Assembly: GCF_900115115.1 (NCBI RefSeq)
Contig: NZ_FOVI01000030.1
Coordinates: 1 to 33,942 of the forward strand
Reading direction: 5' to 3'
DNA from: Paenimyroides ummariense
Lineage (GTDB): Bacteria > Bacteroidota > Bacteroidia > Flavobacteriales > Flavobacteriaceae
Length of the DNA stretch: 33,942 nt
In this document: piece after piece, positions 26,381 to 33,942 of the stretch
Numbering within the stretch: position 1 is the first letter of the stretch
Layout of the letters: the number at the start of each line of letters is the position of its first letter
Notes under the pieces: generated by a model
The model's database searches: none
What the model was told of the DNA's origin: nothing
Seen by the model: only the letters and a program-made list of their open reading frames with translations
Translations under genes and position numbers: made by a program

Positions 26381-27690
26381 ATGAATAAGATTGTAGACTT
26401 CATCAACCTTCACAATGGTGAAGAAGATAAAGAAAAAGTATTGGATAACGTTACGGCAAACATATCGTTCAGAGGGTCGAACCTTTGGATATTAGCTTGC
26501 GCGATACTCATCGCTTCGGTAGGACTGAATGTAAACTCTACTGCGGTAATCATTGGAGCCATGTGATATCGCCGCTTATGGGTCCGATTCTGGGCGCGGG
26601 ATTTGCGTTGGGAACCTATAATTTCAGGCTTTTAAGAAAATCGATAAAAAACCTGTTGATTGCTACCGTTGTAAGTTTAACTGTCTCTGCACTCTATTTC
26701 TACATAAGCCCATTTAAAGATGTACAGTTGGAACTGCTGGCACGGACCTCACCAAACATCTACGATGTGCTGATCGCTTTTTTTGGAGGACTCGTGGGGG
26801 TGATAGCCATTACACGAGTGGAAAAAGGAAATCCTATCCCCGGGGTTGCTATTGCAACCGCACTTATGCCGCCATTATGCACCGCCGGATACGGATTGGC
26901 AACTTTGAACGCCAGCTATTTAGGCGCATTCTACTTATATACTATCAATTGCTTCTTTATATGCATTGCAACATTTTTTGTAATAAAATATTTAAAGTAC
27001 CCTGCAGCTGCCGTAGTAGATCCAAAAAATGCTAAAAAGATAAGATACGGAATCACGACACTGATGATGCTGATGATTATTCCCAGCTTTTATCTTGCTT
27101 ACAACCTTTTTCAGGAGAAGCGCTTTACAAAAACCGTAGACGAATTTATTAACCTGGAGTTTGGCAGCAGGGGTTACACGGTAATCTATCAGAAGCTGAA
27201 CTACAACTCAAACCCTAAAACGGTAGATATTGCTTTTTTAAACAAGAAACTGACCCTAGCGGAAATGAAGCTTTACAACAGGATGCTTGCCGACAAAGGA
27301 GTGAGAAATACGGTTTTAAACTTTAGACAGGATGATGCCGACCTAAAAAGCGAGATTTTAAAAGAACTGGGTAAACAAGACCACGTGCTTACAGAAAAAG
27401 ACCTTACCATCAATAATTTGAGGACCGAGTTGAACCGCTATAAGGTTGAAGAACCCGGCTTACGAAAAGAAATGGAAATTCTATTTCCAGAGCTGCAATC
27501 GGTAACCTTAGGTAAAATTGAACGGTACGCTGAAACAGACAGCGCTAAGATGAACTGGCTGGTTCTTTATAGAACACAAAACGAAAAAGAAACAGCAGAC
27601 AGCCCCAAGATCAAACAATGGCTAAGCGAACGGTTAAAGACCAAAAACATTTTGCTTATAAACGAATCTACTACAAATACACCTGATTAA
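26381..27690 (+). pseudogene. DUF389 membrane protein broken by a single-base deletion
   Basis: The first frame reads MNKIVDFINLHNGEEDKEKV and on to NSTAVIIGAM, then hits TGA at 26564-26566. The next frame resumes exactly with ISPLMGPILGAGFALG. Family members have GAMLISPLMGP here, so one base is missing in the Leu codon (T-G at 26564-26565). Adding it back gives one 436-residue protein with about six membrane helices and a C-terminal domain of roughly 200 soluble residues. DUF389 proteins are poorly characterised membrane proteins. The downstream frame is otherwise undamaged for over 370 codons, so the change is recent, an assembly error, or a phase switch. It is cotranscribed with the K+ channel. 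Confidence 0.85.
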
Positions 27691-27700
27691 CAGTAACTTG

Positions 27701-27720
27701 TATGTTTAAAAAGAAACATA
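27701..27720. terminator. hairpin between convergent DUF389 and ktrA genes
   Basis: TATGTTT, six bases AAAAAG, then AAACATA form a perfect 7-bp stem 10 bp after the DUF389 stop and 15 bp before the ktrA stop. It lacks a clean T-tail. Confidence 0.4.
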
Positions 27721-27735
27721 AACTGTATGAACCAA

Positions 27736-28437
27736 TTATATGTTTCCCATCTTAAATTTTTTAAGGAACCTATAAATATCATCGTTGGCACCATAAATTA
27801 CAAGGACATCTTTACTTTGGATTACCGTTGATGAAGAGGGAAAGCCCTGAACCTGAGGCACGATTTTGTACTGTCCCAAAAAGCTGGCTTCTTCCTTATT
27901 TTTAATAATGGTCATGACCAGGATATTGTGCTGCTTTTTGAACTGTACCTCATCGAATGTTTTACCGACCAGTTCAGCAGGCGTAAGTACCTCTATGATG
28001 CTGTAATCCTTATTGAGTTCGAAGGAATCGACAACACCTTTAACATTAAGCTTTTTAGTCCATCTTTCTGCAGATTCAGATTCCGGTCTTATGATCTCGG
28101 AAACACCGATTGCCTGCAGAACGTTTTCGTGCAGCGAACTTATGGAACGGCTTATAAGCCTTTTTACATTCTTGTTTTTAAAGATTGCCGTCGCCATTAT
28201 ATTGGCACCTTCGTTTTCACCAATACTTACAATAACTATATCCGTATTGTTCAACGGCAGCTTACTTATTGCCAGTTCATCTGTGGCATCCATATAGACC
28301 GTGTACGAAAGTTTTTCCTTTAAGGATTCTACTTTCTGCATATCGTTATCCACACCTATTATTTCGTGTCCGAGTTTGGACATTTTTTTTGCCAATGCCG
28401 CACCAAAATTTCCTAAACCTATAATTATTACCTTCAT
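27736..28437 (-). CDS. ktrA: KtrA/TrkA-type regulatory subunit of K+ uptake
   Basis: I start at the ATG at 28437 (233 residues), since it opens directly on the nucleotide-binding strand KVIIIGLGNFG. The first half is an RCK_N Rossmann domain: GLGNFG near residue 8, the ribose-binding acid in IIGVDND, then YMDATDE and IVIVSIGEN. The second half, from about 140 (YSIIEVLTPAELVGKT), is an RCK_C domain. Such proteins form an octameric ring under KtrB that gates K+ flow in response to ATP/ADP or NAD(H). The ktrB stop lies 7 bp upstream, so they are one operon. At about 230 residues it is the single-repeat Ktr form, not the two-repeat TrkA. Confidence 0.9.
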   Translation of the reverse strand: MKVIIIGLGNFGAALAKKMSKLGHEIIGVDNDMQKVESLKEKLSYTVYMDATDELAISKLPLNNTDIVIVSIGENEGANIMATAIFKNKNVKRLISRSISSLHENVLQAIGVSEIIRPESESAERWTKKLNVKGVVDSFELNKDYSIIEVLTPAELVGKTFDEVQFKKQHNILVMTIIKNKEEASFLGQYKIVPQVQGFPSSSTVIQSKDVLVIYGANDDIYRFLKKFKMGNI

Positions 28438-28444
28438 AAACAAT

Positions 28445-30184
28445 TTAAATTAAAATATCATCTGACGGATAAGCATAACCGGAGTTGCCGGTTGCTTTCT
28501 TAAAAAATGCCATCAGTATGGTTATCATAGAAACCCTTCCGATAAACATAATGGCAATTATGACCACCTTACTTGGTTCAGACAATTCAGGTGTAACATT
28601 GAGCGAAAGACCAACCGTTGAATAGGCAGAAAATGCTTCAAATGCGACATCTGTCAGACTAAGGTGACTGTCGAACTTTGTTATTAAAAATATCCCCAAG
28701 CCAATAACCAGAAAAGATAGGGTCATTGTGGCAAAAGCCTTCTGCACATTTATGGGATTGAGCTCTCTTTTAAAAATTTCTATTTTTGACTTTCCCCTTG
28801 CAATATTTATAAAATTTAGTACACCTATTGCAAAAGTACTTGTTTTTATACCACCACCGGTCGACGCCGGCGACGCACCGATCCACATTAAAAGTATTAC
28901 AAGTAAAACAGAAGAGAAATGAAGCTCTGAAAAATCGATGGTATTGAAGCCTGCAGTTCTAGGTGTTATTGCAAGAAATACAGCAGAAACAAATTTTCCA
29001 AACCCGTGATGGGGAGCCAATGTACGGTAATACTCTTCGAAAAAAAGTATGATTACTGCTACCCCAAGAATCGTAATTGAAGTTACAAGGTTTACTTTGG
29101 AACTAAGCGTAAATACCCAATTACGGCGTACATTTTCGTTATGAACCAAACGCGAAACAATTCTGCGGAAAAGATACTGTGTGTACCTTAAAAGATTTAT
29201 AAGGATAGGAAACCCGATGCCGCCGAGGAAAATCAAAATGATCAAAACCCCCTGAAAGTTATAATTGTAAACAAAATCTGCATTCATTGCTCCGGCAGGA
29301 AGTGTAGAAAATCCCGCATTACAGAAAGCAGAGATAGAATGGAACATACTAAAAAAAAACTTATCAAGAAAGCCCATGGAATTATCATCGATTGAGAGGT
29401 AAATCATTAAAGCTCCAATTCCTTCAATAGAGAACGTTAAATAAATGATACGCTTAACAAATTCAAATACCTCACTTAAAGAATCATTATTTGCGATGCT
29501 TCCCAATGCGATCTGGTTTTCATAAGAACTGTTTCCCTTAAAAAAATAGGCTATATAACCTGCAAAAGTCAGTATACCCAAACCCCCCATCTGAATCAGT
29601 ATCATAATGAGAAAATGACCGAAACCTGTAAACTGCACATGCGTATCAACCACGGTAAGTCCCGTGACGCATACAGCACTTGTAGAAGTAAAAAGCGCGT
29701 CAAGGAAAGAAAGCGGTATATTTGAAGCATTAGGAAGCATAAGCAGCAACGCGCCACCAAAGACAAGTCCCATAAAACTAATGATGAAAAGTTGCGGCGG
29801 TGTGATGAACGACCGCTTAAAATTGAAACTCGGAGTCGCAATTTCTCTAATCAATTTTAAGATTACCGCCATTTGAAGGTACCTGCTGACAAAATAAAAA
29901 TCGTAATCAGCCAACTGCCTGTAAATACAATAACAAATAAACAACAGGCTTACGATATCAAAAACAAGCACCCGCGATATTACGGCTTCCCTTGGTGTTG
30001 AATATTTAAATATTGTCTTAAGTATTCCAACGAACAATAAACTAATGAAAAATACATTAACATACACCTTGTATTCTGCCGGAAAACCAAATCCCACCAT
30101 TGCCAATAACACCGTTATTGCCAGAATATAAAAAACGGTAAGGAAAATACCTGTTAACCTGTTATTTAGAAGCGACTTAAACAA
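28445..30184 (-). CDS. ktrB: KtrB/TrkH-type K+ transporter pore subunit
   Basis: The 579-residue protein has the four pore-loop repeats of the Trk/Ktr family, each with its key glycine: TSTSAVCVTGL, HSISAFCNAGFS, ITPRTAGFNTID and FSAYSTVGLSLN. About 120 N-terminal residues with four extra helices (from RLTGIFLTVFYILAITV) precede the core, a feature of many Bacteroidota homologues. No ATG lies in frame near the start. The best start is the TTG at 30184. An ATG at 30215 would come into frame if an A6 run (30207-30212 on the plus strand) were one base shorter. It works with the KtrA ring encoded 7 bp downstream, and nhaA ends 42 bp upstream on the same strand. Confidence 0.9.
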   Translation of the reverse strand: MFKSLLNNRLTGIFLTVFYILAITVLLAMVGFGFPAEYKVYVNVFFISLLFVGILKTIFKYSTPREAVISRVLVFDIVSLLFICYCIYRQLADYDFYFVSRYLQMAVILKLIREIATPSFNFKRSFITPPQLFIISFMGLVFGGALLLMLPNASNIPLSFLDALFTSTSAVCVTGLTVVDTHVQFTGFGHFLIMILIQMGGLGILTFAGYIAYFFKGNSSYENQIALGSIANNDSLSEVFEFVKRIIYLTFSIEGIGALMIYLSIDDNSMGFLDKFFFSMFHSISAFCNAGFSTLPAGAMNADFVYNYNFQGVLIILIFLGGIGFPILINLLRYTQYLFRRIVSRLVHNENVRRNWVFTLSSKVNLVTSITILGVAVIILFFEEYYRTLAPHHGFGKFVSAVFLAITPRTAGFNTIDFSELHFSSVLLVILLMWIGASPASTGGGIKTSTFAIGVLNFINIARGKSKIEIFKRELNPINVQKAFATMTLSFLVIGLGIFLITKFDSHLSLTDVAFEAFSAYSTVGLSLNVTPELSEPSKVVIIAIMFIGRVSMITILMAFFKKATGNSGYAYPSDDILI

Positions 30185-30226
30185 AACTTTTGAGTAAAGT
30201 ATTGGTAAAAAACATCTTAGTTAAAT

Positions 30227-31399
30227 TTAACGTGACTTTTTAGAATTTGCCTTAAGCAGCATAAAACCTGCCGTACCTGCAATAACAGAAGTGAGCAAAA
30301 CAGAAAGCTTGGCTTCTGAAACAAATAACGGGTTGTTGAATGAAAGAATCGAAATAAATATTGACATTGTAAAACCAATACCAGCCAGCAAACCAACACC
30401 CACTATATGCATCCAATTACTGCCTTCTGGCAAAGAAGCGATACCTGTTCTTTTGCATATCCATGATGTTACAAAAATCCCTATTGGTTTACCTGCCAGA
30501 AGACCGAAAAAGATTCCCAATCCCAGTGGAGACGTAAGTCCGTGCAGCATTTCAGCCTGCATTGTTATGTTGGTATTAGCAAAAGCAAATATGGGAATGA
30601 TTAGAAAATTTACAGGTTTCACCAATGCATGCTCCAGTCTTTCCAATGGTGACTCAACAGCCGTGTCATTCGTAGGGAGTGTCATAGCCACCATAACGCC
30701 GGCAATTGTTGCATGAATACCCGAATGATGAACAAAGTACCATACAAATACTCCCGGTATTAAATACAGATACGGATTTTTTACGTTACGTCTGTTCATT
30801 ATCACCAATACAGCCATAAACGCTGCCGCATAACCCATATATGCAATTTCTATCCCCGAAGAGTAGAAAAAGGCGATGACAAGAATTGCAATCAAATCGT
30901 CTACAATTGCCAGAGCAGCCAAAAATATCTTTAAACTAACCGGAACCCTTTTATCAAGTAATGATATTACTGCAAGAGCAAAAGCAATATCGGTAGCCAT
31001 TGGTATAGCCCAACCCGAAGATGTTTCGTAACCTGCATTCAACATAGTAAATATAGCTGCAGGTACCAATGCGCCTCCTATAGCACACAGTATGGGTAAC
31101 AATGCCTTTTTTGGTGAAGAAAGTTCCCCTTCAACCACTTCCCTCTTGATCTCTAAACCTACCAGTAGAAAAAAGACTGCCATAAGACCGTCATTTATCC
31201 ACATAGATACAGTATAGTTCAAATGAACATTTTCATTTTCAAAACCGATCAACGTATCTAAAACATCCTGCAACTGCTGCGCCAAGGGAGAGTTGGCTAC
31301 TGCAAGCGAAAGTATTACGCAAAGAAACAGTAATATGCCGCCGAAATTGTTTGATTTGACAAAATCTTTAAATACGTTTAAATTAATGTTACTATTCAT
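30227..31399 (-). CDS. nhaA: NhaA Na+/H+ antiporter
   Basis: The 390-residue length is typical. Twelve helices are visible with the family landmarks: LMAVFFLLVGLEIKREVVEGEL early, LPILCAIGGALVPA, GWAIPMATDIAFALAVISLL with the helix-IV crossover residues, and the ion-binding Asp pair in LAIVDDLIAIL. Near the end come GVGLLAGIGFTMSIFI and the C-terminal helix. It exchanges cytoplasmic Na+ (or Li+) for protons at alkaline pH or high salt. It is read from the minus strand between the AGCS symporter (56 bp before it) and ktrB (42 bp after it). Na+ extrusion would thus be coupled genetically to Na+-driven uptake and K+ accumulation. Confidence 0.95.
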   Translation of the reverse strand: MNSNINLNVFKDFVKSNNFGGILLFLCVILSLAVANSPLAQQLQDVLDTLIGFENENVHLNYTVSMWINDGLMAVFFLLVGLEIKREVVEGELSSPKKALLPILCAIGGALVPAAIFTMLNAGYETSSGWAIPMATDIAFALAVISLLDKRVPVSLKIFLAALAIVDDLIAILVIAFFYSSGIEIAYMGYAAAFMAVLVIMNRRNVKNPYLYLIPGVFVWYFVHHSGIHATIAGVMVAMTLPTNDTAVESPLERLEHALVKPVNFLIIPIFAFANTNITMQAEMLHGLTSPLGLGIFFGLLAGKPIGIFVTSWICKRTGIASLPEGSNWMHIVGVGLLAGIGFTMSIFISILSFNNPLFVSEAKLSVLLTSVIAGTAGFMLLKANSKKSR

Positions 31400-31455
31400 T
31401 ACTGTCTTTTTATTAAGCCATGCAAAGGTAAGGCTACTTTTTTATAATTATATTA

Positions 31456-32904
31456 CTAAATTTTATTATCGTCTTCTAAAGAGCTTTCCCAATATTCGAC
31501 ATTCTCCAGATTCAGAACGGCATTGTCAAACTGTGGGTCTTCACCCAGCTTCTTCTGTTTTTCATAATCGTCTACCACCGCTATTGCTTTTTTATAAAGC
31601 AGCAGGATGGCTATAAGATTCATCCATGCCATAAGACCGACACCTATATCGCCGAGTGTCCAGGCAACTTTGGCAGAGTTAACACAGCCCACGTAGACTG
31701 AGAAAAGAATAAGGATGCGCAGGATCCATATTGCATACTTGGACTTCGTGCCTTTAAAAAGAAAGTCGATATTGGACTCCGCTATATAATAATAGGCCAT
31801 AACCGTGGTAAAGGCAAAAAACATTAATGCCACCGCTACAAATTCATTTCCAAAGGCAGGAAAGTGAACACTGACCGCACTCTGGGTAAATGCAGCTCCC
31901 GCCTCAATACCCGGTAAATTTTCAACAATGTAACCCGTACTTGAATCCATTACGTTGTACTGGTTGGTAAAAAGAATCATAAGCGCTGTTGCCGTACATA
32001 CAAACAACGTATCGACATAAACCGAAAAACCCTGTACCAGTCCCTGCTTGTAAGGATGAGAAACCTCGGCAGCGGCAGCGGCATGCGGTGCCGTTCCTTG
32101 CCCCGCTTCATTGCTGTATATACCGCGCTGCACGCCCCAGCTTATTGCAGATCCTACAATACCGCCAAAGGTAGCATCTACACCAAAAGCAGAGTTGAAT
32201 ATCAGGGAGAACATATCGGGTACTCTGGAAATATTCAATGCAATGATTACCAACGCCATAACTATGTAGGAAACGGCCATGAATGGCACAACTACTTCTG
32301 CTACGCTGCTTATCCTTTTAACACCACCAATTATAATAGTTGCGAGTAAAAGACAGACTGCAACGGCCGTGTACACAGTATCAACATTAAAAGCTTTTTC
32401 CACGGCAAGTGCTATACTGTTACTCTGCACACTTGGAAGCAGGAACCCACAGCTTATCACCGTAGCCAAGGCAAACAATACGGCAAAATGTTTACTTTTC
32501 AGTCCTTTTAAAATATAATATGCCGGTCCGCCTCTAAATTCGCCCTTGCTGACTTGCTTATAAGTTTGAGCCAGGGTAGCTTCAATGATTGCAGAAGCAC
32601 TTCCTAAAAATGCTATAGTCCACATCCAGAATATTGCACCTGGACCACCCATTGCAATGGCTGTTGCGACACCGGCAATGTTACCCGTACCTATCCTGCC
32701 TGATATTGCGAGCGTGAAAGCCTGAAAAGAGGATATGCCCTCTTTTGATTTTTTTGTTCCGAAAAGCAACCTGATCATTTCCTTGAAAAGCCTTATCTGC
32801 GGAAATTTTAACCTGAAACTAAAAAAGAGTCCCGTACCGAGACAGAGTATTACAAGAGCCTGACTCCATACAATATCATTTATCCAATAAATAACTGATT
32901 CCAT
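31456..32904 (-). CDS. AGCS-family alanine/glycine:sodium symporter
   Basis: The 482-residue protein has about eleven membrane helices and the clear family signatures SGRIGTGNIAGVATAIAMGG (about 68-87) and YSNEAGQGTAPHAAAAAE. These residues line the sodium and amino-acid site in AGCS proteins such as AlsT/DagA/AgcS. The C-terminus is short and charged (YEKQKKLGEDPQF). It should import alanine or glycine with Na+. It heads a minus-strand run AGCS-nhaA-ktrB-ktrA. Upstream there is a TATATTTG box on its strand (32987-32994) and an inverted repeat (32925-32943) inside the likely leader. Confidence 0.93.
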   Translation of the reverse strand: MESVIYWINDIVWSQALVILCLGTGLFFSFRLKFPQIRLFKEMIRLLFGTKKSKEGISSFQAFTLAISGRIGTGNIAGVATAIAMGGPGAIFWMWTIAFLGSASAIIEATLAQTYKQVSKGEFRGGPAYYILKGLKSKHFAVLFALATVISCGFLLPSVQSNSIALAVEKAFNVDTVYTAVAVCLLLATIIIGGVKRISSVAEVVVPFMAVSYIVMALVIIALNISRVPDMFSLIFNSAFGVDATFGGIVGSAISWGVQRGIYSNEAGQGTAPHAAAAAEVSHPYKQGLVQGFSVYVDTLFVCTATALMILFTNQYNVMDSSTGYIVENLPGIEAGAAFTQSAVSVHFPAFGNEFVAVALMFFAFTTVMAYYYIAESNIDFLFKGTKSKYAIWILRILILFSVYVGCVNSAKVAWTLGDIGVGLMAWMNLIAILLLYKKAIAVVDDYEKQKKLGEDPQFDNAVLNLENVEYWESSLEDDNKI

Positions 32905-32924
32905 TTGCTTATATTTTGCTGAAC

Positions 32925-32943
32925 TAACCTATTTATTAGGTTA
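32925..32943. promoter_or_regulatory. inverted repeat in the AGCS leader
   Basis: TAACCTA-TTTAT-TAGGTTA is a perfect 7-bp inverted repeat 20 bp upstream of the AGCS start codon. It lies between the putative promoter and the gene, where it could be an operator or an RNA hairpin affecting translation. No matching regulator is identified. Confidence 0.4.
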
Positions 32944-32986
32944 AGTTATAAGTAGATATTCTAAAATAAATTATGAGGTTAAATAA

Positions 32987-32994
32987 CAAATATA
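32987..32994 (-). promoter_or_regulatory. candidate -7 promoter box for the AGCS-nhaA-ktrBA run
   Basis: Read on the minus strand the bases are TATATTTG, an exact TAnnTTTG match, 82 bp before the AGCS start codon. A convincing -33 box was not found at the expected distance. Confidence 0.4.
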
Positions 32995-33049
32995 ACCAAC
33001 TTAAAATTAAATAGCGGTGCTTTTAGCAAGTAAAAAAAATTGAGTTTAT

Positions 33050-33057
33050 TATCTTTG
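33050..33057 (+). promoter_or_regulatory. candidate -7 promoter box of tatC
   Basis: TATCTTTG matches the Bacteroidota TAnnTTTG consensus exactly and lies 23 bp before the tatC start codon. The upstream -33 element is not clear. It would be back-to-back with the AGCS promoter. Confidence 0.45.
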
Positions 33058-33080
33058 AAAAAAAGTAAGGTACAGTTAAA

Positions 33081-33881
33081 ATGGAAAAAAACGAAAAAAA
33101 ACAATCCTTCTTAAGCCATCTTGAAGCATTGCGATGGGCTTTTGTAAGATGTTCAATCGGGATCATAATTTGTTCTGCTGCTGCTTTTATTTTCAGCGAC
33201 TTTATCTTTGACGAAATAATTTTCGCACCCAAAAGAGGAGATTTTCCCACCTACAGATTTTTAAGTTATTTTAATGAGGCAGTGTATACGATGGCGGATC
33301 TTGACCTTGACCTGCAAAACCGTAAAATGGAAGGGCAACTTTCCCTATTAATATGGACCTGTTTAAGCTTTGGCATTATTACAGCCTTCCCACTGATATT
33401 GTTCGAGTTCTGGAAATTCCTACGCCCTGCACTTTACAAGCATGAGAAAAAGACCGGTTTGGCCTTCCTGCTATCTTCAATATTACTTTTCTTTACCGGC
33501 GTTCTTTTCGGGTACTATATCATAGTTCCTTTTTCGCTAAAATTCCTGACAGAATTCAGTATCAGTGCCTTAGTAGAAAACAATTTTGATCTGAGTTCCT
33601 ATATTTCGCTTGTACGTACAACACTACTTGCGGCAGGTGTTGTATTCAACCTGCCTGTCATTATTTATTTCCTATTCAAATTAGGTATCATATCAACCTC
33701 AATACTGAAAGAATACAGACGATACGCATACGTAATAATACTTATTGCCTCTGCAGTCATAACTCCGCCCGACATACTGAGTCAGGTAGTTCTTGTAATA
33801 CCATTGTTCCTGTTATATGAAGTGAGCATTTTTTTAACAAAATTCGGTGTAAATCTTCAGCAAAAAGTAGACATTTTATAA
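33081..33881 (+). CDS. tatC: TatC, twin-arginine translocase receptor subunit
   Basis: The 266-residue protein starts with the conserved SFLSHLEALRWAFVRC (the SHLEELR signature) and has six membrane helices. The loop FEFWKFLRPALYKHEKK carries the conserved residues after helix two, including the FxP-ALY-x-x-E pattern needed for signal-peptide binding. Later come FGYYIIVPFSLKFL and SAVITPPDILSQ, both family hallmarks. TatC recognises the twin-arginine signal of folded proteins and recruits TatA. A periplasmic insert of about 25 residues (RFLSYFNEAVYTMADLDLDL) is longer than in E. coli and common in this phylum. No tatA is visible in the window; the next gene starts 44 bp later. Confidence 0.95.
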   Translation: MEKNEKKQSFLSHLEALRWAFVRCSIGIIICSAAAFIFSDFIFDEIIFAPKRGDFPTYRFLSYFNEAVYTMADLDLDLQNRKMEGQLSLLIWTCLSFGIITAFPLILFEFWKFLRPALYKHEKKTGLAFLLSSILLFFTGVLFGYYIIVPFSLKFLTEFSISALVENNFDLSSYISLVRTTLLAAGVVFNLPVIIYFLFKLGIISTSILKEYRRYAYVIILIASAVITPPDILSQVVLVIPLFLLYEVSIFLTKFGVNLQQKVDIL

Positions 33882-33925
33882 AAGAAACTAAAGGAGTGTT
33901 TTTAAAAAAAAATGTAACTTTAATT

Positions 33926-33942
33926 ATGGCAACACCAAAAAA
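33926..33942 (+). CDS. start of a gene cut off by the window edge
   Basis: ATG at 33926 opens MATPK before the window ends. It sits 44 bp after the tatC stop on the same strand and after an A-rich leader, as expected for a real start. Too short to identify. Confidence 0.35.

Overview
The window comes from a member of the Bacteroidota, most likely a Sphingobacteriaceae- or Flavobacteriia-like organism. The support is a SusC/SusD pair with an S9 peptidase, a DUF6520-like secreted peptide, AT-rich leaders without Shine-Dalgarno sites, and a few TAnnTTTG-type -7 promoter boxes. All calls come from reading the sequence; no database search was run.

Layout. (1) 1-2.15 kb: the last 40 codons of a probable AraC-family regulator, then a MauE/DoxX-like membrane protein with a large exported domain, then a four-cysteine secreted small protein, closed by a strong hairpin terminator. 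(2) 2.13-9.06 kb, minus strand: a compact susC-susD-prolyl oligopeptidase operon, presumably for uptake and cleavage of a peptide-like substrate. (3) 9.06-10.98 kb: 1.9 kb without a convincing gene. Its middle (9.54-10.43 kb) is packed with short-loop inverted repeats, including a nested cruciform. (4) 10.98-19.86 kb: a visibly more AT-rich defense island. It holds an XRE regulator behind an 18-bp perfect palindrome, a Hachiman pair (hamA DUF1837 nuclease and hamB helicase, overlapping by 34 bp), two unrelated PIN-type nucleases, and a 788-residue protein with a D-x12-E-x-K nuclease core. (5) 20.0-21.8 kb: an SF1 (UPF1-like) helicase that stops before its second RecA domain, marking a likely recombination scar. 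(6) 21.9-32.9 kb: backbone-like genes for ion and osmolyte handling. These are a lipoprotein, a VanZ-like protein and a zinc-ribbon membrane protein, a BetT-type BCCT transporter, a voltage-gated K+ channel, a DUF389 gene broken by a one-base deletion, and the minus-strand run AGCS symporter-NhaA-KtrB-KtrA. (7) 33.1 kb to the end: tatC and the first codons of another gene.

How the genes work together. The left part looks like a surface nutrient-uptake locus, possibly with redox-assisted folding of a secreted peptide. The right part balances K+, Na+/H+, betaine or choline and amino acids. Between them sits inserted antiphage DNA. The least explained items are the PIN/PIN/ExK-nuclease group after Hachiman, which could be a second defense module, and the hairpin-rich non-coding block before the regulator. 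I see no integrase, transposase, tRNA, rRNA or CRISPR array.
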